64,000 bases of DNA. Origin: Blasia pusilla. Taxonomy: Eukaryota; Marchantiophyta; Marchantiopsida; Blasiales. Both the position numbers and the translations under genes were made by a program. The first letter of the stretch is position 1, and each line of letters opens with the position of its first letter. The notes under the pieces are model-generated. The model searched no databases. It saw nothing but the letters and a program-made list of their open reading frames with translations, and was not told where the DNA came from. This document shows positions 21,624 through 33,764 of this stretch, in pieces. Where the stretch lies: the NCBI GenBank assembly GCA_050084515.1, contig CM114272.1, positions 15,748,001-15,812,000 of the forward strand, given 5' to 3'.

Positions 21624-23035
21624 CATCTGTGGCTGGTTTTAGTGGAGTAGTCACTTGGCCAGGAGACTTTTTGGAGGGTAATGTTTCTGCTATGGATTAT
21701 CCTATGCATGAGGAGGTAGAGGAGGTCCTTAGTTTTGCAATAGTGGCATCCTCATTGTTGGATGTGCCACTTTGGAGTTCAGGCGGTGCACTACGGCAGG
21801 AGGCTGATGGCCTAGTGCAAGAGGCTTGGTGTGAGGCTGTTATACCTCACGAGGAAGAGGAGGCCCCATGTCCGACTCCTACTTCTAGTCCAGTTGGGTT
21901 ATCCCCTTTGGATACTACACCCATTGTATGGCAGTATCCGCCGGAGGGCATTTGTGTGTTAGATCTCTTTGGTGGGATTAGCATTGGTTTGGCTATAGTG
22001 TTGCGGCCGGTATTCTTGGGCGGAGATACATGTATGTGGAGCGAGATGAGACGGCCCAAAGAGTCTCATCCCGACATATTGGTCAGTTGATGCGGAGATA
22101 TCCTGAGTTGTTGCCGCCATCAGCTATTCATGGGTACCAACGTGCTTTGCCGTCACACATTGCATTGTTGGGGACGCAGAAACTTGAGAGGGTTGGTCCT
22201 GTGGATTTGGTGATTGCTGGATGGCCATGTCAGGGTCATACACGTCCAGGTCGTGGTGAGGGATTACACGACCCTAGATGTCGATTGTTTTGGGAGATGT
22301 TAAGGGTGTTACAACATCTTCAGGTTCATCAGGCACGTGCTCTAGCTTACATTCTGGAGAATATTCCATTGTTGGGTGACACTCGGACCCGGATGATGGC
22401 GAGTATTCATGAGGTGCGATCTTGGACCAGCGGTGTTGTTGGATGCAGCGCGAGTTGGCTCGCGTGCACATCGTCCACGCTTGTGGTGGACAAACTTGGT
22501 GCCTAGGGAGGTTCTACGTCGAGCATATGATGCAGTGCAGCGGGATCCTTGCCTTACAGTGGATAATATCTTGGATACTAGGCGACTTTCTCAAGTGGTG
22601 AGGGTTATTGATCGGTCATCCATGGCAGTGATGAACCGTGTGGGCGAGCCTAGGATGGCACTACCCACATTTGTGAGTTTTCCCTCATCATATGCCTACA
22701 GGGAAGGTGGTCCGAGGCTTGTATGGGATTCTCATGTGCGACAATTGGTGGAGCCTAACGCTTATGAGAGAGAGCGTGCGATGGGATTTGCTACTGGTGT
22801 GACAGCGGTGGCTTCCATTTCTGAGGCTTCACGACGTCATGTGTTGGGTCAGGCCATGGACCTGAATTTTTTGACTTGGATTTTGAGTCTTGGTATGGCC
22901 GAGCAGGGTCGACTTTGGACTATGTCTGTGGGTCTTCCACCCCTTGTGATGAGCTCGATGGCTACCGGGACGGTAGAGGCATCGGCTGGGGCAAGGAGAG
23001 TAGTATTTTGCATCCTTGGAGTAAATGGGATGTAA
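21602..23035 (+). pseudogene. DNMT3-like C5-cytosine methyltransferase domain B, with C-terminus, frameshifted
   Basis: This is a second, diverged copy of linker plus methyltransferase, about 60 percent identical to domain A by eye. The linker is FSGVVTWPGDFLEGN. Motif I is VLDLFGGISIGL near 21956, motif IV is GWPCQG with Cys at 22228-22230, motif VI is ENI near 22356, motif VIII is AHRPRLWW near 22475. A C-terminal motif X-like segment (ERERAMGFATG ... RRHVLGQAMDL, about 22766-22865) is present here and missing in A. Two frameshifts break it: about one base lost near 22005 and a short deletion near 22425. A relative of DNMT3 is my best reading. Reverse transcriptase follows. Confidence 0.82.
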
Positions 23036-23159
23036 TGGCTGGGCATGTGGAGTTGGTTGCTCATGCTGGTGGAGGAGTTATTTGCTCAGATGATGGTATA
23101 GCTAAGGGTGTACCATCTTATGAGGGAGTTGCGTAGCGGCCAATGGCATCGTCCTCTCC

Positions 23160-24786
23160 CTCTAGAGTGCCAGTGGAGGAGACTTGGGAGCCATTACTAG
23201 TGCCCAAGCTTACGGGAGGTGAGAAACGACGCTTGACATAGTTCCTACGTGCTTATAGGAGTTGTTTTGCCTTTAGCATGAAGGAGTTGGGTGCTTTGGT
23301 TGGACCTGGTATACGGATTGATTTGGCTAGTGATACGCCAATCTTCCGTCGTCCCTACCGATATAGTGATATGGAGAGGGACCTAATTCAAAGTAGGACG
23401 TTGGACCTTTTGGAGGCTGGATTAGTGGAGTTGTCGCATAGAGAGTATGCATCAACCACTGTCATGCCTGCTAAAAAGGATATGCATGGCAACTACACAG
23501 ATAGGCGGATGTGTGGAGATTACCGTCCTATCAATCGGCAAACCAAGGCAGATAGGTATGCCATGCCTACACGTGAGGAGATCTTTGATGTGGTGGGACA
23601 GGCAAAGATTTTTAGTATTTTGGATCTTCGGGCAGGATACCATCAATTGCCGATTCGGGAGAGTCACAAGGCCAAGATAGCATTTTGGGATGTCAACTCT
23701 CATGGCAAGGATTGTTTGTACCAGTGGAAATTCTTACCCTTTGGGTTGAAGAATGCACCTGCCGAGTTTCAGAGAGTGATGGACAGGATCCTAGTAGGGT
23801 TGGATTTTGTTCGGTGTTACATTGATATCTTGGTGTTCAGTAACACAGTGGAGGAGCATCAGATACATTTGTAGATTGTGTTTGAGCGGTTGAAAGCTCA
23901 TGGTCTACGTTTGCATTCAAGAAAGTGTAAGTTCTTCCATGAGGATGTTGAGTACTTGGGTCCTGTGATCTATCCAGGTGGTTTGGGAGTTCAGCAAGCA
24001 AAGGTGGAGGTTATTGCACTTATTTCGCGTCCGGTAGATGTGAGTAGAGTTCGGGCATTCATGGGATTGGCAAACTACTATCGGAGGTATGTGAGGGGAT
24101 TTAGTGCTATGGCAAAGCCTTTGAACCAATTGCTGAAATCAGATCAAGAGTGGCACTGGGGAGATGATCAGGAGAGAGCTTTTGTGGAGCTCAAGGCCCA
24201 GTTGGTGGCGGCGCCTATCTTGAGGAGACCTATCAGAGGGCGCCCATTTTTGTTACACAGTGATTGGAGTAGGTTGGGACTTGGAGCGGTGTTGACACAA
24301 CATGATGATGAGCACATGGAGTTTGTGGTGGCCTATGCAAGTCGTTCGAATAATGCAGCGGAGTCGCGCTATAGCTCATATGAGGGAGAGTGCTTGGCAG
24401 TAGTGTGGGCTGTGGCACACTTTAGGTGTTGCTTGTTTGGCACACAGTTTACCCTTATTACTGATCACCAGCCGCTCAAGTGGTTGATGGAGTCTGACAA
24501 GCTTACAGGGAATCTTGCACGGTGGGCTCTTATCTTACAGAAGTATGACTTCCAGGTGGTACATAGACTTGGAGTTGCCAACCTTGATGCTGATGGGTTG
24601 AGTAGAAACCCATGTACTAGCCAAGAGGATGCAACTGGGACTAGATGGCATGGCAAGTTTGATGAGGAGATGGTGCCAGGTTGGCATGCATCCGCCTTTT
24701 TATGTTGGTTAGGGGTGGACTCTAGTATGGAGGACCACATGACATTTTACTCTAGTGAGAGGGTAGATGGCCAACCTTCATCCTAA
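23160..24786 (+). pseudogene. Gypsy reverse transcriptase and RNase H
   Basis: This makes the DNA copy of the element and degrades the RNA template. RT landmarks are CGDYRPINRQTKADRYAMP, SILDLRAGYHQ, LPFGLKNAPAEFQRVMDRIL and the active site. The active site reads CYIDILVFS at 23815-23841, where the family has Y-x-D-D, so one catalytic Asp codon is missing. A TAG at 23872 interrupts the thumb region (likely a former CAG). The connection and RNase H follow: FMGLANYYRRYV, LHSDWSRLGLGAVLTQ, YSSYEGECLAVVWAV, TLITDHQPLKWL. The frame ends at 24786 and integrase continues in another frame. Confidence 0.92.
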
Positions 24787-26110
24787 GGTTGGAGATGGTG
24801 GTAAGGATCAGCGTGATATTCATGATGATGCGTTGGTGTTGGAGTTCCTACGGACCAGTAGGGTGCCAGGCATAGTGAGTGCCAAGGAACGAGACCGTGT
24901 TCTTCAACGTGCTAAGAGGTATCGATTGGAGGGAACACATATTCTCCGTGTGTGGAAGGATGGTAGAGTACGAGTAGTGCCGCATTTGGCTCAGAGAGAG
25001 CGCAGTGTGCGACATGCCCATGAGGAGTTGGGACATTTGAGGGTAAAGTGTACATATAGCTTACTCCTTGGACAGTATTGGTGGCGTGGCATGCATAATC
25101 AGGTGCAGCAATTGGTGTTACGTTGTATGGTTTGTGACCAGGTGAGGGCATCATTCAATGCCCCTACACCACAGTTACACCCCTTTCCTATTATGGGGTT
25201 GGATTACCGTTGGAGTGTGGACTTTGCGGGACCGTTACCGTTGACTGTACGACATCATCGATACGTGTTGGTGATGGTGGAGCACTTCTCCAAGTGGATT
25301 GAATTGGTGGCATTACCTGACAAGGCAAGTGAGGGAATGGCGTATGCGTTTCTTGATAGAGTGCTTAGTCATTTTGGTGCACCAGCTGAAGTGCTGACCG
25401 ACCAGGATACAGAGTTTCAGGATGAGTTTCAAGTCTTGTGTGACAAGGCGCTGATTGATCATCGGACCACATCTCGAGATCACCTAGAGGCGGATGGTTT
25501 GGCTGAGTGTGTGGTTCAAACGGTGAAGAGGGCATTGTGCAAGTATGGCGTGTAGAAGGGGCATCTTGGAGACTGGGATATTCAGTTGCCATGGTTAGCC
25601 ATGGGGTATAGGTTCATTCGCCAAGCATCCTTGGCTTCCTTCTCACCTTATTTTCTGTTATACGGCCGAGACCGAGACTTGCCCGCAGCAATTTGTCGGG
25701 AGTCTAGTGAGGTGGTGAACCTTGATGACCCAGAGATTTGGATGAGAGTGTGTTCTCAGAGGGCAGAGCTCTTTCGGAGAGTTATGCCAACAACCTTTGA
25801 GAATCTTGCCATTGCTCTACACAAGGATACGTTGCGGTATGCAACCATTCGGGGTGGAGGTTATCGACCATCGATTTGTAGGTTCCATGTGGGGGACTAT
25901 GTCTATTTGCAGCAGATTGCACCGACAACGTTGGATGTAATGGCAGGCCGCGCTATTTTACGAGTGCGCGAGGTGGTAGCTTGTGGAGTTCTCATGTTGG
26001 AGGGTCGTGATGGAGTTGTTTGGAAGGACCATGTGCGTAATTGTGCGCCATGTCATCTTCCAAATGTGGATGGTACTGTTGACCCAAGCTTAGCCATGAT
26101 ACGTGCTAGC
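24767..26110 (+). pseudogene. Gypsy integrase
   Basis: Integrase inserts the DNA copy into the host chromosome. The zinc-binding HHCC region has HAHEELGHLR and LRCMVCDQV. The catalytic core has D in RWSVDFAGPLP, D in LTDQDTEF and E in ADGLAECVVQTVK, so the DDE triad is present. A TAG at 25553 interrupts the end of the core (likely from CAG). The frame resumes with LYGRDRDLPA and a C-terminal part, RFHVGDYVYLQQ ... LMLEGRDGVVWKDHVRNCAPCHLP, of the GPY/F-like type without a chromodomain that I can see. A frame change separates it from RNase H near 24780. Confidence 0.9.
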
Positions 26111-26410
26111 ATGAGGTGCATTTGTGTGGGTCTGCTGGTAACGCAGTTCGTATGTTGGTGTATGTTCTAGGGGCTGGAACATGATGTGTTTGACTCCACG
26201 TATGGATGTTGTTCCTATTGGAAGGTGGGTTTGTCCTCTATGTACTTAAGAGAGGCAGATGACTTGATCTTTGCATGATATGGATTACAGATAGGCGACT
26301 AACGATGGGGCAACCTAGCACCCGGCCTTCTGATTCGTGCACCCAAGAAGGTGTATAGCATGTAGTAGGTGTATAGGGCTATCTAGGAGTTAGAGGGACC
26401 TAACTGCCAG

Positions 26411-26424
26411 TTTGGGGGGCGAGT
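26411..26424 (+). other. Candidate polypurine tract
   Basis: TTTGGGGGGCGAGT lies about 300 bp after the last integrase codons and is followed by TGTGGTACAC, which could begin a 3' LTR. Such a purine tract primes plus-strand DNA synthesis. Confidence 0.5.
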
Positions 26425-27000
26425 TGTGGTACACTTGTGTTTTTGGATGCTCTCGTCTATGTTATGTAGATATGTGAGTATGGTATGTCAGCGATGTATG
26501 TTGTATGACGATGTGGATTCGCACGACAGTTGTCATGACCATACGGATTATGTCGTAGAGTATAGTGTGCTAGTAGAGGCCATACCTTATGTAGGGCCGT
26601 AGTGTCTAGGTAGAGATGCGGTTTCATACATAGAGTTGGGGGTTACTCAGTTTATGGTGACTTTTCCAGTAGGGCCCGCTCTTAGGTTGGAGGATATAGT
26701 GTGGAGTGCACTCAAAGAACAGTTAGTTCTTTGAGTTAAGCATGTTGTGCTGGGAGTTAGCCTTGGTAGTAAGTAGAGCTCTTGGCTACGGTGGTTCCCG
26801 CAAGCTTTGACCTCGATTCTCCCATTGTGGAGTGGGTTTGGCTCGATTGTATGTGATTCTATACATGTTTTATGACAGTAGGTCTTTCACGGATTTCAGT
26901 TGTGGTACACTTATGTTTGTGGATGCTCTCGTCTATGTTATGTAGGTATGTGAGTATGGTATATCAGCGATGTATGCTCTATGACGATGTGGATTTGCAC
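26425..27000 (+). repeat. Pair of 100-bp direct repeats after the gypsy element
   Basis: 26425-26524 and 26901-27000 match closely. Both begin TGTGGTACACTT and share GGATGCTCTCGTCTATGTTA, GTGAGTATGGTAT and ATGACGATGTGGATT(C/T)GCAC. The first copy abuts the candidate polypurine tract. This may be the start of a 3' LTR and a second, truncated LTR, or an internal duplication. The 376 bp between the copies hold no gene. Confidence 0.65.
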
Positions 27001-28370
27001 TACAACTCCAAGATGTATTTACTAACAAAGTTTCATGCTTTTTGAGCTTGTGACTAAAAATCAAGGCCAAGAAAGGAAGGAGATAATGGAAGAAGAGGGC
27101 TTGAAGTGGGGATTCATTTAGCTTCCTTTCACTATACTCCTTCATTCTAGGCCAAGATTTGTTTCCTCCATTGGATTGGAATGAAACTTGGTAGGTTTGG
27201 TCGTGGTAATGTATTCTCACACTTGGACGGTTCGGATTGGCTATTTTTTACTCCAAGATGCAACCAAAAATCCAAAATCATATTTCTGGTCTTCCATTTT
27301 TAATTCAATATTTTGGTGAGTACTTGGAGAGTGCCCACCCGTAAAAATCTGTAATTTTTGTAATAGATGTTAAATACTTATGCTTCACATGGTTTTTTGG
27401 ATTATTAAAAGAATTATAACAAAGAAAGGGAGGGTCAAATAGGGAAAAAAGTAGCCAAAAAGTTATTGAAGGATATTTTTTATAGGTATATTTTAATGAA
27501 TTCGACTGAAAATAGGGAGGGTCAAATAGGGGCCTAGCTGCACGTGATATTTGAGGCATATGTATTGTGACATCCACGAGATTTGGTCAAGGAGCTACCA
27601 GATTTCCATAATTTATCATTTTTTTTTAACGACAACCCCTATTCAGACATATCTTCATAAGGCAATTCAAGTAGGGGACAAAATGTGAGATCATCAAGTC
27701 AACCATTGCAAAGTGACCACTTTCCTTTGCATGAACATAAATTACGAATCCTTCCAATTTGCCTAATATTGAATCTTTCTGCCAACAACAACATGAGGCC
27801 CCAACGACCGTACTGGTTACTCTCTACACCTTATAATTTTAAACTTGAATTTTTGTTGCTTTGACTACACCTAACACATCATTCCTAGGTTCCCTCAAGC
27901 TACCTGCACTTTGCTAGCATGATTTTATCATATATCCAAGCTATCTCGTGTTAGCCTCAATCTACTCTTCTACTCTTTGCTACACATCTGATTCTCAAGT
28001 CCGTCACCTTACGTGCGTACTTTCTTATATTAACCTCAAGCTATATTTGTCATTGATCACAAGTTTCGTTGCCTATTTATTGCGTTATAAACACTACTTT
28101 GTTTGTTTTCTAGATATCTAGACTCCTACAGTAGTAAACTAATACATTTTTGTGTGGTTTAGTTTATGCATATGTCATACAAGAGTGATATTCATGAGCG
28201 CAACACTTCTCACATATGTCCTCTAACTTGAGTATGAATCCCATTTATATATATATACACCACATCTAGATTTAATGATGTTGACCATAAAATTGAAAGA
28301 GGCTAGAGATGAATTTAGAGATTTCTTAAAGTTTGTTGAGGATTAAATTCAGAGTAATCCTAATAATATA
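27001..28370. other. AT-rich intergenic region, no gene seen
   Basis: No coding or structured element is evident. GGGAGGGTCAAATAGGG occurs twice, near 27428 and 27514, a small direct repeat. Toward 28230-28425 the sequence becomes runs of TA and TATTTA. Confidence 0.4.
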
Positions 28371-28428
28371 ATATATTATATTATTAGGATTATATATATA
28401 TATATTTATATTTATATTTATATACTAG

Positions 28429-28542
28429 AAGCTCCACAAAATGTAAAGAAAATACGCGTGACTGAAAATGAACATGCAATGACCAGTAGTACTAGTGTAA
28501 AAGAGACTCTATTATGGAAGCTCTTTACATTTTGTGGTGCTT
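28429..28542. mobile_element. Small inverted-repeat element (MITE-like), 114 bp
   Basis: The ends are 21-bp inverted repeats (28429-28449 and 28522-28542) with one mismatch; the core is CCACAAAATGTAAAG. It is inserted in a TA-rich tract, so a target duplication cannot be read with certainty. No coding capacity. Confidence 0.6.
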
Positions 28543-29125
28543 ATAATACCCAAGTAAACCAACATGTTTTGGGATCCTTTTGATACCCCTCTTTTAATGT
28601 CAATAATATGTAGTACTCTAATTATTTCTAGCTAGTCGTCTTAGTCATCCATAATATTATGGGAGAGTGCCTTCTCACAACAAAAACACCCGAGCATCTG
28701 ACACATGGCATTTTGGCCCAAGTAAAATGCAGCCTTTCTCGACGGTCTGATATATGTGAAATCCGCAATTCTAAACCGTTAGAGGGGATTTTTGTAGTTG
28801 TTGGAGAGGGGTCCTTAGGGTTTTGGTACTTCCGCCGTGAAAACGGTTTTTTTAATCAATCAATTTTTTTGTCTCTAAAGACAGTTAGATCTGCTCCATG
28901 AGAGAGATTTGTCGATTTCGTGGCCCTCTAGCTATTCAAAGAGGCGTCACGGCTTACAGGAACTTACAGAGTAGAAGAACTTATGTGTTACGAACCAATT
29001 TGAAACCTCCAAACTCACTATGTGCACTTCAGCCTCTGCTCAAGTAACATCAAGCCTCATTTGAAAGCTCAAGTAACATTGGATCTTTACTCATTCAACG
29101 AAATGTTACAAGAAATTGAGGCTTT
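28543..29125. other. Intergenic, no gene seen
   Basis: A short open frame at 28659-28901 shows no family resemblance. No repeat identified. Confidence 0.35.
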
Positions 29126-29280
29126 AGCTATTGCTGAGCTTATGAGCTTTACTCACATAAATTTGATTTACACATGCAATAGCTATTGTTGAGCTTATAA
29201 GCTTTATTGACACATATTTCATTTACACATGCAACAAAATGATACCAACCAAGCTTAAGCTACTGCTGAGCTTCTGAGCT
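29126..29280. repeat. Degenerate tandem repeat of about 55 bp
   Basis: AGCTATTG(C/T)TGAGCTTAT starts copies at 29126 and 29181, both ending ATTTACACATGCAA. A third partial copy (AGCTACTGCTGAGCTTCTGAG) begins near 29258. Confidence 0.65.
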
Positions 29281-32181
29281 CTAACACTATGTGTGTGTCT
29301 TCGAGCTCTACTATGGGTCCTTCGAGGTCTACTGTTAATATTGCTATTGATCTGTTCATCCATTTCAGGTACTTGGCACAGTGATCGGCAGCTCTCACCC
29401 CCGAGTCAACTCTTTTAGCGGCTCCAGCTCGCGATTCGGCTCCTTTGGTAGCTCCCATTGCTCTTTCGGCTCCTCTGGCAGCTCCCATTGCTGAATCAGC
29501 TTCTTCAGTAGCTCCTCCCACTTTGGTGCAAAATAGACTGAAGCTACAAAAAAATCAATATGGCAACGACAATAACAAGAAAGAAGCCACCCAAGGAAAG
29601 GGATCGAATGTGTAACCTAGATGACCTCATCGAAAAATAATTTTGGAAAGAACCTTCAGCAAGGTGTGAGCAGTGAGTTCACGGCTTTACAGATGTTAGA
29701 AACCTTGACCTAAACCTGCAACACATCCCAAGGTTCTTACACATGGCCATGAACCCTAGACCCTTTCATCTCTACAATCAGCGAGGTAGAAGCATGCAAT
29801 CCGCGGCTTAACGCAAAGCAGTGGGATAGCAAAAAATTTACAATTCGACCAACAACAGCTGCCCGATTAGAAATGCCAATAAATGAAGCACATGACCGAT
29901 TAGATACTGGCTCAAACTTCTCGCATAGGAAGCATTCAGTGAATCAGGGCTCAAGTCCTAATCGACTGTATAGGAAGTGCGCAGAAAAGACCAAGGAACA
30001 AGGCGGACACTATAGTCTCCAGAAATACAAACAGGGAGAGGTAATGAGCAGAAAAAAAAAGGGTGCGAATGGGCAAAACATTGCACAAGCGGAGCATATG
30101 AAGAGCTAAAAGAAAGTATAAACAATCCACAATCCTGAAAGCGCAGAGGAGAGGTCAGAGTCCGAGCAGAGTCGAGAGAGGAGCAAAGAGGAGAGAAGAG
30201 CGTTGTGCAGTAGAGGGGAGCGGAACCTAGATAACCTATTTCTATTGTTAAACTCAACTACAACTTTCCAATTCTCATTTTTGGAATTTTTTCAATTTTT
30301 TACTGCATACTAAAATTTTTCATCTACTTCTACTTTCCTTTTTTTTTAAATTTCCCTCTAGGAAAAAACATCCCCTCTATTTTTTCTCTTCTTTCCCTTC
30401 TTTTTTTCCCCACTTTCTCCTATTAAGTTACATAATTCTCTCTTTGGTATTTTCTTTTTTTTGAAAATTTTAATTAATATTTTTAAACGGGTTATTCCCA
30501 AACGTGGAGAGAAGACCGCTCGGTGTTATGTTTGCATAATGATGTCTTCCAGATAAATTACTCTCTTCTAGATAAAAAAGTGTACGATTCTTCTCTCCGC
30601 AAATTATCTTGTTTGTCATCAATTTTTTATTATTTCTTATATTAAAATTTCTCTCCAAGAGTTGTTCGCATGCAAGTTCCCGTAATCCTTCCCATCAAAG
30701 TTCTCCCGTGCCCATCTACCCCAGATATGTTACGCCCATCCTGACTACGTCGTCTAAATAATGTATTTGCTCTACTTAGCTTCGCTACATGGAAACTACC
30801 ATGGGCATCGCAAACCAATTTTCGTTTAACAATAGAAATAGGTTATCTACAAACTCAACTACAATTTGTATCCATGAAATTAAGTATATAAACTCATGCA
30901 ATGCCCTCAAACCCGTGGCTCCTCGGTTCATTGCTAGTCATGTGTACACCAATTTGCAATTCCATGAATATTTTCGTTGTCATGGACTATCTGAACTCTT
31001 CTTTACCCTGTCTGCGCCTACCTCGAAGACAATCCGCATATAACAGCTGCCTCAAGGAGCGCAACTTCCGGTTTGTTCTACAATCACTTAGTTATGTGCT
31101 TACATTCCTCCTCCATATCCGTTGGCTCGCGGCGTCATTTGTGTAGAGGATGTATCCTACAAGTAGTGTGATTACAGATGTGGTTGCTGCAAGTGGAAAT
31201 ACTTGCTTGTTAGATGTGGAGAATTTTCATGTAGGAGTGGATATGCCCAAAGGTTCCAAAATATGTCTTATCAGGAGATCAATGATTCTTGATAACAAAG
31301 TGGTTGTGTTCAATCGATGGACCTACCCTGATTGTTCAAGATTTTGTAACAATGAGGGTGTATGGAAGAGATCGATATTAGAATTACAACTTAGTTTGCA
31401 TTTATAGGATCAAATTGGGAAGACTTTGTAGATGGTTAAATGCTTAAGTTTAGGGGATAGGAGGACATGGGTGTTACGTGAATTTGAACGTTGTATAACT
31501 ATGTAGGCACGACATGGCACTGCTCATCGTTTCCAAGGGGCTTGTTGGCTTCACTTTTAACTTTTGGGGTCGGTAGAATAGCAACATTTTGAAAGGGGGC
31601 GATCGAGTCGAACGTTCGACTTACCTACTGGTCAGGAACCGATGACGCCAGACCGCCCGAACGCCATCGCGAATCCCTGCCTGACTCGTCAGCGTTTCCT
31701 TCACCACCGCTAGGTACACGCCGAGATCCCATCACCTTAGTTGAATTTTCACCCGTCGCGTTGACCCATTACCTTGGGCCCGCCGCTGATAAGATCAGTG
31801 GAATCCGGATGCGGTGGGACTTCGACTATCATCCGTCAACGAGTCCTCACTGCATAAGAACCCAAGTTTCGAGATGCAATTTATAGCAGGTGTCCTCCTG
31901 TTCAGGGTCGTCATCCGACCTTTGGCGCTTTGCGTGCTCTAGTACTATTGCAGAGCAATACAGCCACAGTAGGGACCGATTGGGGTGCAGTTACGAACAG
32001 AATTCGGAGATCTCTTTGCGAGCAGCATTCGAGATCTCCCAGCATTGATTTCACTGTTGCTGCTCGAATTTTGTGCTCAATACGCATTTACCGTTTTTGG
32101 TTGGTACATTGTAAGGTCTAACTACAATGACAGAAGAGCTCAGAGGAAGTGAGGTAGTTTGGGGATAGTATCCGAAGTTAC
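29281..32181. other. Long region without a recognised gene
   Basis: 29390-29520 has short GCTCC-rich repeats that keep a minus-strand frame open. 30230-30660 is T-rich. An 85-codon plus-strand frame at 31150-31407 (and readable sequence to about 31560 with stops) has protein-like composition but no family I know. 31590-31760 is GC richer and precedes the peroxidase copy; it may be its old promoter side. Confidence 0.35.
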
Positions 32182-32217
32182 ATGCTACACATGGAAAGGA
32201 AAACACTTTCTGCAGTG

Positions 32218-33764
<1,547 letters not shown>

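Larger units (their letters stand above)
15902..26424 (+). mobile_element. Ty3/gypsy retrotransposon carrying C5-cytosine methyltransferase domains
   Basis: The domain order on the plus strand is gag (about 17911-18857), two CCHC knuckles (19035-19175), protease (about 20040-20520), methyltransferase A (20820-21610), methyltransferase B (about 21955-22920), reverse transcriptase (23200-23900), RNase H (24240-24600) and integrase (24990-26080), ending with a purine tract at 26411-26424. RT-RH-INT order identifies Ty3/gypsy. The boundaries are uncertain: the 5' limit is a candidate LTR with TGTTG...CAACA ends, and no convincing matching 3' LTR follows the purine tract. The element is dead, with several stops, at least four frameshifts and a damaged reverse-transcriptase active site. 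A partial relative lies at 63369-64000. Confidence 0.85.

Noticed and set aside
29255-29521. 88-codon minus-strand frame of Gly-Ala-Glu repeats
   Set aside because: It reflects short DNA repeats of GCTCC type; no family resemblance and no supporting context.
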